From: Chrysosporum bergii ANA360D
GTDB taxonomy: Bacteria > Cyanobacteriota > Cyanobacteriia > Cyanobacteriales > Nostocaceae
NCBI RefSeq assembly: GCF_029891735.1
Contig: NZ_JANQDH010000093.1
Location: 18,527 to 82,526 of the forward strand
Reading direction: 5' to 3'
DNA length: 64,000 nucleotides
A program made the position numbers and the translations under genes. The notes under the pieces were generated by a model. That model saw only the letters and a program-made list of their open reading frames with translations, was not told the origin of the DNA and ran no database searches. Position 1 is the first letter of the stretch. Each line of letters opens with the position of its first letter. Below, piece by piece: positions 10,586-19,028 of the stretch.

Positions 10586-12088
10586 ATGAACTGGCTAGTA
10601 ACTATTATCATTGTAAATTTGTGTGTAGCTCTGTATATTATGACCAGAGCAAAACTCAAAAACTGGGACAGTAGAGTAGTTGAGGGATGGGAGCAAGAAA
10701 TTCAACCATTTGAAAACTATGCAGCAATAGATGCAAAAATTAAAACTACTTTTCTAAATGAGAATCAAACCCCATTTTTACGCTACAAAGCATTATTTGA
10801 ATATTTTACTCTGGGTTTTATCAAATACCGTTCCCCTCATGGGGCGCTGATTTACTATCCAGGTGCGGTAAGTATTCACGGTCGAAAAGTCAACGCAATA
10901 GAAGGATTTGCCCGCTTTTTTCCTCTTGCTGCTGCCTGGATTGCTTCTGGACATGGCAATATTTTAGATATTAATAATGACAAAATTGATTTGATTCAAC
11001 TTTTACATCAAGGTATAGTCGCCGGAACTGACGAACACAATGGCGAATACTGGGGTAAAATGAATAACAAAGACCAACGCATTGTAGAAGCTGGGGATAT
11101 TGCCCTGGGACTTTGGATTAGTCGTGACCATCTTTGGAGTAATTTTTCTCCTCAAGAACGCCAACAAATTGTCACTTGGTTAGAGCAAGTAATGGAGAAA
11201 AAGTTACATAATAATAATTGGTGTCTTTTTCCGGTAATTATTCATAAATCTCTAGCTAGTTTGGGAGTAAGTAACCCAAAATATGATCAATTAGTTGAGG
11301 AATTATATCAAAACTACCAACAAGAACATTACATCGGTGATGGCTGGTTTGATGACCCCCCCACAGGGGTAGACTATTATAATGCTTGGGCTATCCATTA
11401 TAGTCTTTTCTGGCTCAACCAAATAGACCCTGAGTTTGACAGTAATTTTATTCAAAAAACCCACGGGGAGTTTTTAAAGTTTTACCGCTATTTCTTCAGT
11501 GAAAATGGCTTCCCCGCTATGGGGAGAAGTATCTGTTACCGCATGGCTGCACCAGCACCATTATTAACTGGAACTATGTTAGCACCAGAACAAGTATCTC
11601 CGGGTTTGGCTTTCCGGTCCTTGGATGTGACTTGGCGTTTTTTTGTCCAACATAACTCACTACAACAAGGTACAGTTACACAAGGTTATTGCACTCCTGA
11701 TTTAAGTATTCTGGATCCGTACTCAGGTACGGGTAGTTGCTTGTGGTCTTTGCGGTCTTTGATTGTGGCTTTTTATGTAGATCGGTTCATTCCTTTGTGG
11801 AATTCAACCCCCGAAAAGTTACCAATTGAAGTTGATGATTTTTCTGAAGTTAATCAAGCTATTGGATGGCGGATTAAGGGAAACAAATCTACACAAACTA
11901 TAGAATTAGAACTGTTAAATAATCAAGGCAGGAAATCTGCTAAACTCAAACAATATGGCAGAATTAATCAAATAAAAGAGTCTATTACTAAACGTCCCTT
12001 TCGTCCTCAAAACTATGAGGCATTATATCGCCGTCCTTTATATTCCACTGCTGCGCCAGTATCCCAAGGAAAAAAAGCTAGTTCTTAA
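10586..12088 (+). CDS. DUF2264 domain protein with N-terminal membrane anchor
   Basis: The 500-residue protein begins with a single hydrophobic segment (about residues 2-20) followed by a large domain resembling DUF2264, a family with an alpha/alpha-barrel fold related to glycoside hydrolases and polysaccharide lyases. Aromatic-rich stretches such as DGWFDDPPTGVDYYNAWAIH and GFPAMGRSICYRMA are typical. Biochemical activity is not established. The start is uncertain: an in-frame TTG at 10550 has a good AGGAAAG eight bases upstream, while ATG 10586 has none but puts the membrane segment at the N-terminus. Its position immediately before the hps cluster suggests, by inference only, a role in trimming or degrading surface polysaccharide. 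Confidence 0.75.
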   Translation: MNWLVTIIIVNLCVALYIMTRAKLKNWDSRVVEGWEQEIQPFENYAAIDAKIKTTFLNENQTPFLRYKALFEYFTLGFIKYRSPHGALIYYPGAVSIHGRKVNAIEGFARFFPLAAAWIASGHGNILDINNDKIDLIQLLHQGIVAGTDEHNGEYWGKMNNKDQRIVEAGDIALGLWISRDHLWSNFSPQERQQIVTWLEQVMEKKLHNNNWCLFPVIIHKSLASLGVSNPKYDQLVEELYQNYQQEHYIGDGWFDDPPTGVDYYNAWAIHYSLFWLNQIDPEFDSNFIQKTHGEFLKFYRYFFSENGFPAMGRSICYRMAAPAPLLTGTMLAPEQVSPGLAFRSLDVTWRFFVQHNSLQQGTVTQGYCTPDLSILDPYSGTGSCLWSLRSLIVAFYVDRFIPLWNSTPEKLPIEVDDFSEVNQAIGWRIKGNKSTQTIELELLNNQGRKSAKLKQYGRINQIKESITKRPFRPQNYEALYRRPLYSTAAPVSQGKKASS

Positions 12089-12209
12089 AATAGGTTAAGT
12101 AGGGATATCCGCATTGGTATTAGGGTGTAAACAAACCCAGACAAGGTAGGCGATCGCTATGATCATGCCTTTAAAATTCAAGATAGGCAAATTTTATTAG
12201 TCTCAAGTT

Positions 12210-12701
12210 ATGCTAGAACAAGGTACTATCAGTATTCACACTGATAACATTTTCCCCATAATTAAGAAGTCTCTCTACTCAGATCATCAAATATTCTTGC
12301 GGGAACTGGTATCCAACGCTGTAGACGCAATTCAAAAGCTAAATATGGTATCCCGCGCCGGTGAATATGGCGGTAATATCGGTGACCCGGAAATTCAAAT
12401 TACCATTGACAAAAATAAGAAAACTCTGGCCATTAGCGATAATGGCATTGGTATGACGGCTGAGGAAGTGAAAAAGTATATTAATCAAGTGGCTTTTTCC
12501 AGCGCCGAAGAATTTATTCACAAGTATGAGGGTAAATCAGACCAACCCATTATCGGTCACTTTGGTTTGGGTTTCTACTCCTCGTTTATGGTGGCGAAAA
12601 AAGTAGAAATTGACACCCTCTCATACAAAGATGGGGACCAGGCTGTCCACTTTTTTACCTCCAGTCCGGTGAGCAAGGTTTCACCATTATTGAATCCTTA
12701 A
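12210..12701 (+). pseudogene. htpG: 5' fragment of htpG (Hsp90), fused out of frame to hpsB
   Basis: The first roughly 148 codons are a clear N-terminal Hsp90 ATPase domain: FLRELVSNAVDAIQKL, the ATP-lid motifs DNGIGMT and GHFGLGFYSSFMVA. Homology stops after DGDQAVHF. Intact HtpG is about 650 residues; here the frame ends after 15 unrelated codons at TAA 12699-12701. In another frame of the same DNA the conserved prepilin signal of a pseudopilin begins at about 12662. So roughly three quarters of htpG is missing and replaced by pseudopilin sequence. The surviving part lacks the middle and dimerisation domains and cannot be a working chaperone. No transposase or repeat marks the joint, which leaves deletion, inversion or assembly chimera as explanations. 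Confidence 0.88.
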
Positions 12702-13273
12702 TGGCAATAGTTGTGGTGGGGATTTTGCTAGTGGGACTTGCACCTGTTTTTTCCCTATCAGTGGCCACTCGTGTACAGTCTCGACGGGTAGAATTAGCCA
12801 CCCAAGCCACCAGATCATACATTGATGCACTGAGGTCTGGGAAAATTGCCGAGCCACCTGCTACTGCTAGTAGTTTCACAGCAACTAGCGCCCCCACAGC
12901 TACGGGTACTCTCACTTGTACCGCCAACTCTCCATGCACAGTCCCAGTGGCCCCAACAGGAACATCTTTATACTGTGTAGATTTTGATAGTAGTGGCACT
13001 TGCGAAAAGAATAGTGTCACAGATATGATTGTGCAGGCTTTTCGTGATAACGCTAGTAGCAGTTATGCTCTGGGCATTAGGGTTTATAGAGCCGATGCTT
13101 TTAGTGAAAGCACTACTTTTTTACAGAATACTTCAACCACCAAAAACACTCAAAATACTTTTACCGGGGGTATCGGTCAACGCACAGCGCCTTTGTTGGA
13201 AATTACCACAGAAATGAATGATGCTGTACCTCAATATAGTGACCTTTGCGCGCGCCTGGGTGGTTGTAATTAA
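12662..13273 (+). pseudogene. hpsB: Pseudopilin of the hps cluster lacking its 5' end (HpsB type)
   Basis: From 12662 one frame reads QSGEQGFTIIESLMAIVVVG, a type IV prepilin signal with the cleaved Gly, Phe+1 and Glu+5, followed by a hydrophobic helix and a Ser/Thr-rich, Cys-containing globular part ending at 13273. The frame runs back only to a stop at 12611-12613 and contains no ATG, GTG or TTG before the signal, so its native start codon and leader are gone. A protein begun at ATG 12701 would lack the processing site and Glu5. Gene order (next: PilW-like, GspH-like, HpsE) points to hpsB of the hormogonium polysaccharide cluster. The disruption shares its joint with truncated htpG. Confidence 0.78.
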
Positions 13274-13300
13274 ACGTCTCGACCAAGGTAAATCCGCCAT

Positions 13301-14296
13301 ATGATGTATCTACTTCAATTTATCCTGAGTATTCACCTTAAACGCGCCGGTAAACATGAAACTAGCGGCTTTACTTTAATTGAGTTGCTAGTGGCTATGG
13401 TGTTGTCAGTATTAATTATAACGCCTTTATTTGGAGTTGTGATTAGTATGTTGGACACCGATCGCCGAGAACAAGCCAAAGCAGCTACAGAGCAAGAAAT
13501 TCAATCAGCATTAGATTACATAGCACAGGACTTGCAACAGGCTGTTTACATTTACGATGCTGATGGGTTAACCAGAAACCATGACAGCAATACCATTACC
13601 AATTCAGGAATTAAAGACCAAATACCACCGGTTAAATCTGCCGGTGATTGTACTTCTAGCCCAGAGACCAGTACAAGTGTTTGTACACCAATTCTGGTTT
13701 TTTGGAAGCGAGAGTTTATTAAAGATAGTGTCGGTATTAGTTCACCCACCGACACAGCAACTGATGATGGCTTTGCTTATTCATTAGTAGCCTACTATTT
13801 AATCACTAATCCCAACGGTTCCAACTCCACATGGTCGCCCACTGCGAGAATTGGTAGGTTTCAAATTCGTGGACCAGTCAACTCTGCTAATGCCAACACT
13901 ATAGGTCTAGCTAGTGATCCTGGTTTCAATTCACCACCACTAGCCCATGATGTTAAGGGTGCTGACCTCAAGCAAAAAATGAACCAATGGCAAACCTCAC
14001 TAACAGGAGGAAACACTTATAATCAACCTGTAACTTTAGTTGATTTTATCAGTACCAGTACTAGTGCGCCTGACTCCACCTGCTCCAGTGGACAACGTGT
14101 GGGAGAGGATTCTAATAATGACGTTCAGGGCTTTTACGCCTGTGTTGATGCAGCACAAATACTAGCACAAGTTTACATCCGGGGTAATGCCCTGGCGCGA
14201 ATTGATAATCAAGATACTGCCTACACTGCTGATAACTCTGCTTATTTTCCTCACTCTAGCATTCGCACCCAAGGAAGGGGGTTTTTATTGCCTTAA
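13301..14296 (+). CDS. hpsC: Pseudopilin of the hps cluster, PilW-like (HpsC type)
   Basis: The 331-residue protein carries a type III prepilin signal: a 23-residue leader with basic residues ending SG, then FTLIELLVAMVLSVLIITPL with Phe+1 at residue 24 and Glu+5 at 28. It would be processed by PilD and inserted in the inner membrane as a minor pilin or pseudopilin. The globular part contains paired cysteines (GDC...SVC, DSTCSSG...FYAC). It follows the damaged hpsB by 27 bases and precedes the GspH-like gene by 47 bases, so the three probably formed one transcript. In Nostoc punctiforme HpsB, C and D are pseudopilins needed for polysaccharide secretion and motility. Assignment to HpsC rests on order and PilW-like architecture. 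Confidence 0.78.
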   Translation: MMYLLQFILSIHLKRAGKHETSGFTLIELLVAMVLSVLIITPLFGVVISMLDTDRREQAKAATEQEIQSALDYIAQDLQQAVYIYDADGLTRNHDSNTITNSGIKDQIPPVKSAGDCTSSPETSTSVCTPILVFWKREFIKDSVGISSPTDTATDDGFAYSLVAYYLITNPNGSNSTWSPTARIGRFQIRGPVNSANANTIGLASDPGFNSPPLAHDVKGADLKQKMNQWQTSLTGGNTYNQPVTLVDFISTSTSAPDSTCSSGQRVGEDSNNDVQGFYACVDAAQILAQVYIRGNALARIDNQDTAYTADNSAYFPHSSIRTQGRGFLLP

Positions 14297-14343
14297 TTTA
14301 ATCAGTTGTACAAATCCTTTAGCTAGTCAATACACATAAATTA

Positions 14344-15000
14344 ATGATTAACAAACTTAACCAAAATCATCATGAAATTTTGCGGGCAATATTAAAGCGA
14401 CCCAATTTAATCAACAGTTGTACATCTACTCAAAGCGATGCCGGATTTAGTTTATTAGAAGTTATAGTAGTAACTCTAATGGTTGGAATTTTAAGCGCGA
14501 TTGTTGCTCCTGCATGGCTGGGTTTTGTCAATAGACAAACTGTAAATAAAGCTAATGATGTTATTTTAGCTGCTCTCCAGGAAGCACAACGAGAAGCAAA
14601 AAAAGACAAACGAAATTACAGCTTAAGTTTTAAAACTGTCAGCAATGTTCCCCAAATCGCAATTCATCCAGGGGGTACAACACCAAATAATTGGCGTAAC
14701 TTAGGCCAAGATGTAGGAATTGAACCAGAGAAAATATTGCTTGCTTCAAATCTGACTAATGTCAATACCACCACCACTAATATTGCACTGAGCAATACTA
14801 CAGAAAAAACTATTACTTTTGATTATATGGGTATTTTGGCAGCTAAGAGTGATGGTACTGCATCCGACATAGATTTAAAAATTGTCTTGGGTATACGCAA
14901 CCCTAACAATTCCACGTCTTTGGGTAGCACTAAGCGATGTGTCATAGTCAAAACCCTGTTAGGTTCTATGATGACAGAGAAAGATAGTCAATGTGATTGA
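14344..15000 (+). CDS. hpsD: Pseudopilin of the hps cluster, GspH/FimT-like (HpsD type)
   Basis: A 218-residue pseudopilin. Its leader is unusually long (34 residues) and ends DAG; the mature end reads FSLLEVIVVTLMVGILSAIV with Glu+5 at residue 39, then AQREAKKDKRNYSLSF, the helix-to-strand transition typical of GspH/FimT proteins. It lies 47 bases after hpsC and is followed by the first glycosyltransferase, as hpsD is in the hps locus of Nostoc punctiforme. A role in a type IV pilus-like export machine for surface polysaccharide is inferred from this context. The symbol is tentative. Confidence 0.72.
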   Translation: MINKLNQNHHEILRAILKRPNLINSCTSTQSDAGFSLLEVIVVTLMVGILSAIVAPAWLGFVNRQTVNKANDVILAALQEAQREAKKDKRNYSLSFKTVSNVPQIAIHPGGTTPNNWRNLGQDVGIEPEKILLASNLTNVNTTTTNIALSNTTEKTITFDYMGILAAKSDGTASDIDLKIVLGIRNPNNSTSLGSTKRCVIVKTLLGSMMTEKDSQCD

Positions 15001-15072
15001 GTGAAATAGCTTTCTATAATCATAGCAGGCAAGATGCCGGCACTACAAAAATTTAAACTTAACTTGTTAACT

Positions 15073-16044
15073 ATGTCTAATCAACTTGACTTTACGGTAG
15101 CCATACCTACTTACAACGGTGCAAGTCGTTTACCGGAACTATTGGAACGACTGCAAAATCAAATCAATACAGAAAACTTTTCTTGGGAAATTATTGTTAT
15201 AGACAATAACAGCACAGACACCACGGCTCAAGTGATTAAAACTTATCAAAAAAATTGGCCATGCTCTTATCCTTTAAACTACAGCTTTGAAAATAAGCAG
15301 GGTGCAGCCTATGCTAGACAAAAAGCAGTAGAAGTAGCTACCGGTAAATTTATAGGTTTTTTGGATGATGACAACTACCCTTCCCCTACCTGGGTAGCAG
15401 CAGCTTATGGGTTTGGGGAACAACATCCCCTGGTGGGAGCTTATGGAGGCCAAGTTCATGGTAGTTTTGAAGTGGAACCACCAGAGAATTTTGCTGAAAT
15501 AGCCTCTTTTTTAGCAATTACCGAAAGGGGTACACAACCCCAGCGCTATGAACCTCAAATGAAAATGCTACCACCAGGAGCAGGTTTAGTAGTTCGTAAA
15601 CAAGCATGGGAACAAACTGTTCCTAAGAATTTAGTTTTAAATCACAAAGGTAAAGAAGCTGGTTTAGCTAGTGAAGATTTAGAAGTTGTACTACATATTC
15701 AATTAGGAGGTTGGGAAGTTTGGTACAATCCAGAAATGCACATTTACCATCAAATCCCTGCATGGCGGTTACAAAAAGAATACTTGATCAGCTTGTTTCG
15801 CTGCGTTGGTTTAAGTCGTTATCACCTACGTATGCTGAAAACTCCACCTTGGCAAAGACCTTTAGCAACCATGGCATATTTAGTCAATGATTTACGTAAA
15901 ATCATAGTTCATTCATTTAAATATCGGGCTGCTGGGGAACAAGATATAATCGCTGTTTGTAAACATCAATTATTAGTTAGCAGTTTGATTAGTCCATTTT
16001 TCTTGTTGAAAACCAGATATTTAAAACTTGGGCTGGGCAAATAA
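15073..16044 (+). CDS. hpsE: Family 2 glycosyltransferase of HpsE type (copy 1)
   Basis: GT2 fold, 323 residues: DFTVAIPTYNGASRLP nucleotide-binding start, VIDNNSTD, and the metal-binding FLDDDN near residue 95, with the family-specific LPPGAGLVVRKQAW near 175. These match the HpsE group needed for hormogonium polysaccharide synthesis. An in-frame ATG at 15034 lies inside a dispersed repeat (AAGATGCCGGCACTACAA), so the second ATG (15073), directly before the conserved domain, was chosen. Donor and acceptor sugars are unknown. The next gene is a clear sister, so the pair looks like an old tandem duplication. Confidence 0.8.
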   Translation: MSNQLDFTVAIPTYNGASRLPELLERLQNQINTENFSWEIIVIDNNSTDTTAQVIKTYQKNWPCSYPLNYSFENKQGAAYARQKAVEVATGKFIGFLDDDNYPSPTWVAAAYGFGEQHPLVGAYGGQVHGSFEVEPPENFAEIASFLAITERGTQPQRYEPQMKMLPPGAGLVVRKQAWEQTVPKNLVLNHKGKEAGLASEDLEVVLHIQLGGWEVWYNPEMHIYHQIPAWRLQKEYLISLFRCVGLSRYHLRMLKTPPWQRPLATMAYLVNDLRKIIVHSFKYRAAGEQDIIAVCKHQLLVSSLISPFFLLKTRYLKLGLGK

Positions 16045-16059
16045 CAAAATATCATCAAT

Positions 16060-16170
16060 ATATAGCGGTTTTGGCTGCTTAGTGAGGTACATAATTACCA
16101 AGCAGGATGCTGGCGCTACAAGATGATCATTTACATTTGTATCTCACGTGTTTAGGAAGTGTTAGATAAA
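16060..16170 (+). mobile_element. MITE-like element, family 1, copy between the two hpsE genes
   Basis: About 110 bases from ATATAGCGGTTTTGG to GTGTTAGATAA. It shares long blocks (GAGGTACAT, AGCAAGCAGGA-type, CATTTACATTTGTATCTCACGTGTTTA) with the reverse-strand copy at 42489-42608, and shorter blocks with 18194-18260 and 62137-62265. Its ends are degenerate inverted repeats. It carries no gene and fills nearly the whole intergenic space, ending 3 bases before the next ATG. Confidence 0.65.
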
Positions 16171-16172
16171 AT

Positions 16173-17177
16173 ATGGAAATTCAAACAAAAACAGCAGTGG
16201 AAAATACAGTTTTAGATTTTACCGTAGCTATCCCTACATATAATGGGGCCAAGCGTTTACCTCTAGTTTTAGACCGGCTTTCGCGTCAAACACAAGTAGA
16301 AAATATTAGATGGGAGATTATTATCATTGATAATAATAGCTCTGACCACACAGCAGAATTAATCCAAGACTACCAAAATAGCGGAAAATTTAATATAGAT
16401 TTAAGATATTTTTGGGAGCCTAACCAAGGAATACCATTTGCACGTCAAAGGGCTGTTAAAGAAGCCCGTGGAGGGTTTATTGCATTTATAGATGATGACA
16501 ACTTACCTGATCCTGTTTGGGTATCATCAGCCTATGATTTTGGTCAAAAACATCCCCAAGCTGGTGCTTGGAGTGGTGAAATTCATGGTGAATATGAAGT
16601 TGAACCACCTAAAAATTTTCACAAAATCCAATCTTTTTTAGCTATTCGAGAATATTATTCATTAACACATTCATTTGATCCAGATAATTTAAGATTACCT
16701 CCCGGTGCTGGGCTGGTGGTTCGTAAGCAAGCATGGTGTGAAGCAGTTCCACTGACCCCCAAACTGCATGGAAAATTACCAGGGGTATTTGTCCAGGGTG
16801 ATGACTATGAAGCATTACTTTATTTACACAAAGCAGGCTGGCAAATTTTATATAATCCCGCCATGCACATTGATCATCAAATACCACATTGGCGATTAGA
16901 AAAGGATTACTTACTAACTTTAGCTCGTGGTTGCGGGTTGTGTGTTTTTCAACTACGTTTAATTAATGCTAATAATTGGCAAAAACCAATACTTGTGGTG
17001 AAAACAGTTTTGGGCAATTTCCGCCGCATTGTTAAACATTGGCTTACATATAAAAATCAAATCAAAGATGACATTATTCTACTGTTTGAAGTGGAATTTT
17101 ACCGAGCTAGTATGATGAGTCCTTTTTATACATTTAAACGCTACTTACCAAAAGCCTTGAGCCAGAAGTCCAATTAA
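16173..17177 (+). CDS. Family 2 glycosyltransferase of HpsE type (copy 2)
   Basis: A 334-residue sister of the preceding gene, sharing DFTVAIPTYNGA, WEIIIIDNNSSD, FIDDDN and LPPGAGLVVRKQAW in the same order and the same C-terminal layout (HWRLEKDYLLTLARGCGL). The two are clearly diverged rather than recent copies. It is likely part of the hps-type polysaccharide pathway (HpsE or HpsF position). The MITE-like element immediately upstream replaces any ordinary promoter or leader, so transcription may come from read-through or from within the element. The sugar specificity is unknown. Confidence 0.8.
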   Translation: MEIQTKTAVENTVLDFTVAIPTYNGAKRLPLVLDRLSRQTQVENIRWEIIIIDNNSSDHTAELIQDYQNSGKFNIDLRYFWEPNQGIPFARQRAVKEARGGFIAFIDDDNLPDPVWVSSAYDFGQKHPQAGAWSGEIHGEYEVEPPKNFHKIQSFLAIREYYSLTHSFDPDNLRLPPGAGLVVRKQAWCEAVPLTPKLHGKLPGVFVQGDDYEALLYLHKAGWQILYNPAMHIDHQIPHWRLEKDYLLTLARGCGLCVFQLRLINANNWQKPILVVKTVLGNFRRIVKHWLTYKNQIKDDIILLFEVEFYRASMMSPFYTFKRYLPKALSQKSN

Positions 17178-17186
17178 AACTTGAAT

Positions 17187-18155
17187 ATGAACAACTTAGT
17201 GCAAAATTACCCAAAAATATCGGTAATTATACCAGCTTATAATTGCGAAAAAACGATTAAATCAACCATTGAATCAGTTTTAAATCAAAGTTTCACTAAT
17301 TTTGAGTTAATAGTTATTAATGACGGTTCACAAGATGCAACATTAGATATAGTTTCACAAATTGATGATGCCAGAATTAAAGTATTTTCCTATGCTAATG
17401 CTGGCGGAAATGTCAGTCGCAACCGTGGACTATACCATGCAGCGGGAGAGTTGGTCAGTTTTCTAGATGCTGATGATATTTGGACACCTGATAAGTTGCA
17501 AGCCCAGTTACAAGCTTTGGGAAATAATCTCGATGCTCAAGTTGCTTATAGCTGGACTGATTATATTAACGAAAATGGAGATATATTTCTTTCCGGTACA
17601 CATATTACTGCTAATGGCGATGTTTATGAGCAGTTGTTAATCAATAATTTTTTAGAAAATGGTTCAAATCCTTTAATTGTTAAACAAGCCATACTAGAGT
17701 TAGGTGGATTTGATGAGTCTTTACCAGCTGCTCAAGATTGGGATATGTGGTTAAGATTAGCAGCACGATATTATTTTGTGGCTGTACCTTCAGTGCAAAT
17801 ATTATACAGAGTTAGTTCTAGTTCACTTTCATCTAATCTAGCCAAGCAGGAGAAATATTGTTTGCAAGTGTTTAAAAATGCTTATGCTGTCAGAGATTTA
17901 AAAAATAAGAATACAAATATTAAAAATTTGAGCTTGGCTAACCTGTATAAATATCTCACCTGCAAAGCTCTCCATCAGCCATATAGCCGAGGAAAAGGTA
18001 TAGCTGCTGCTGGTTTTTTGTGGAAATATTTTATCAATGATCATTCAAGGCTGAAAAGAATAAGGTTTACGTTAAAATTATTGTTAAAAATTAGCATTAT
18101 CATTTTTTTACCTGGTAATTTGTCTACTGAATTTTTGCAGAAGATCAAAAGGTGA
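17187..18155 (+). CDS. Family 2 glycosyltransferase
   Basis: A 322-residue GT-A enzyme: SVIIPAYNCEKTIKSTIESV at the N-terminus, VINDGSQD, and the DxD-type FLDADD near residue 97, then DWDMWLRLA, a frequent acceptor-loop motif of GT2 enzymes. A C-terminal basic and hydrophobic tail (from about 275) may contact the membrane. It begins nine bases after the previous stop, strongly suggesting co-transcription; ATG 17187 is chosen over an in-frame TTG two codons earlier. By position it could correspond to HpsG, but the motif content is generic. Confidence 0.8.
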   Translation: MNNLVQNYPKISVIIPAYNCEKTIKSTIESVLNQSFTNFELIVINDGSQDATLDIVSQIDDARIKVFSYANAGGNVSRNRGLYHAAGELVSFLDADDIWTPDKLQAQLQALGNNLDAQVAYSWTDYINENGDIFLSGTHITANGDVYEQLLINNFLENGSNPLIVKQAILELGGFDESLPAAQDWDMWLRLAARYYFVAVPSVQILYRVSSSSLSSNLAKQEKYCLQVFKNAYAVRDLKNKNTNIKNLSLANLYKYLTCKALHQPYSRGKGIAAAGFLWKYFINDHSRLKRIRFTLKLLLKISIIIFLPGNLSTEFLQKIKR

Positions 18156-18193
18156 ATTTTTCATCTCACCCCCGGACTTTCTCTGTATATAGT

Positions 18194-18260
18194 ATATAGT
18201 GGTTTTCGCTGCTTAGTGAGGTACATCATTAGCAAGTAGGATGCTTGGGTTACAGGTTTT
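18194..18260 (+). mobile_element. Partial MITE-like element, family 1
   Basis: TATAGTGGTTTTCGCTGCTTAG, GTGAGGTACAT and AGCAAGTAGGATGCT match the left half of the element at 16060-16170 in the same order; the right half is not recognisable. It separates the glycosyltransferase from the TIGR04282-type gene. Confidence 0.55.
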
Positions 18261-18317
18261 CACTAATTAGAGTAGACATCCCAACTTTTTTTTAATAAGT
18301 AATCAAGCGAACATGAT

Positions 18318-18965
18318 ATGAAATCTCCAGACATCGCCCAACAACACTTAATTATTTTTACTCGCTACCCAGAACCAGGGAAAACCAAAACCCGACTTAT
18401 ACCCGCTTTGGGTGATGTGGGTGCTGCTAATTTACAACAACAGATGACGGAACATACCATATTTCGGGTTAAAGAACTGCAAAAAACCACTAGGATATCT
18501 TGGGAAGTGTGCTTTGCTGGTGGTAACTGTCAACTGATGCAAGATTGGTTAGGAGCAGATTTAGTTTACCGTCCCCAGGGTGAGGGAGACTTGGGGGGGC
18601 GGATGGCGCGATCGCTTGCTGAAGCCATACAATCTGGAGCAACACAAGTGATCATTATTGGCACAGACTGTCCGGGAATCAATTCTCACATTCTCAACCA
18701 AGCCTTTGAGCAGCTAAACACCCATGATCTCACTCTTGGTCCCGCCATTGATGGTGGCTACTACCTAATTGGTGTATCTGGACTTATTCCAGAATTATTC
18801 CTTGATATACCCTGGGGAACCCCTGAAGTTCTGCAACAAACTGTGAATATTGCCAAAAAGCTGAATATATCACTTGCCTACTTGCCTGTTTTAGCTGATG
18901 TAGACAATCCAGAGGATTTACCGATTTGGGAGCAAAATAAAATAAGTTTCATACAACTGTTATAG
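18318..18965 (+). CDS. TIGR04282-type (DUF2064) glycosyltransferase-like protein
   Basis: The 215-residue protein starts with LIIFTRYPEPGKTKTRL, the hallmark of the DUF2064/TIGR04282 family, and contains VIIIGTDCPGI and LGPAIDGGYYLIGV. The fold is a GT-A nucleotide-sugar or nucleotidyl transferase type. Some members have been linked to arsenosugar synthesis by gene context, but the family is broader. Here it sits among hps-type genes, so a part in supplying or linking sugars for that polysaccharide is an equally good guess. Spacing to neighbours (160 and 63 bases) does not prove an operon. Confidence 0.78.
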   Translation: MKSPDIAQQHLIIFTRYPEPGKTKTRLIPALGDVGAANLQQQMTEHTIFRVKELQKTTRISWEVCFAGGNCQLMQDWLGADLVYRPQGEGDLGGRMARSLAEAIQSGATQVIIIGTDCPGINSHILNQAFEQLNTHDLTLGPAIDGGYYLIGVSGLIPELFLDIPWGTPEVLQQTVNIAKKLNISLAYLPVLADVDNPEDLPIWEQNKISFIQLL

Positions 18966-19028
18966 GAACAATATTCAAGTAACTTTAAATAAGATCATCA
19001 TTGTGACACACCATAAACTTGAAAAACC

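Noticed and set aside
12701..13273. Treating the pseudopilin from ATG 12701 as an intact gene.
   Set aside because: This start falls inside the hydrophobic helix, after the processing Gly and Glu5, so the product could not be a functional pseudopilin.
15034..15072. Upstream ATG of the first hpsE-type gene.
   Set aside because: It lies in a dispersed repeat motif and the 13 added residues precede the conserved GT2 start, so ATG 15073 is preferred.
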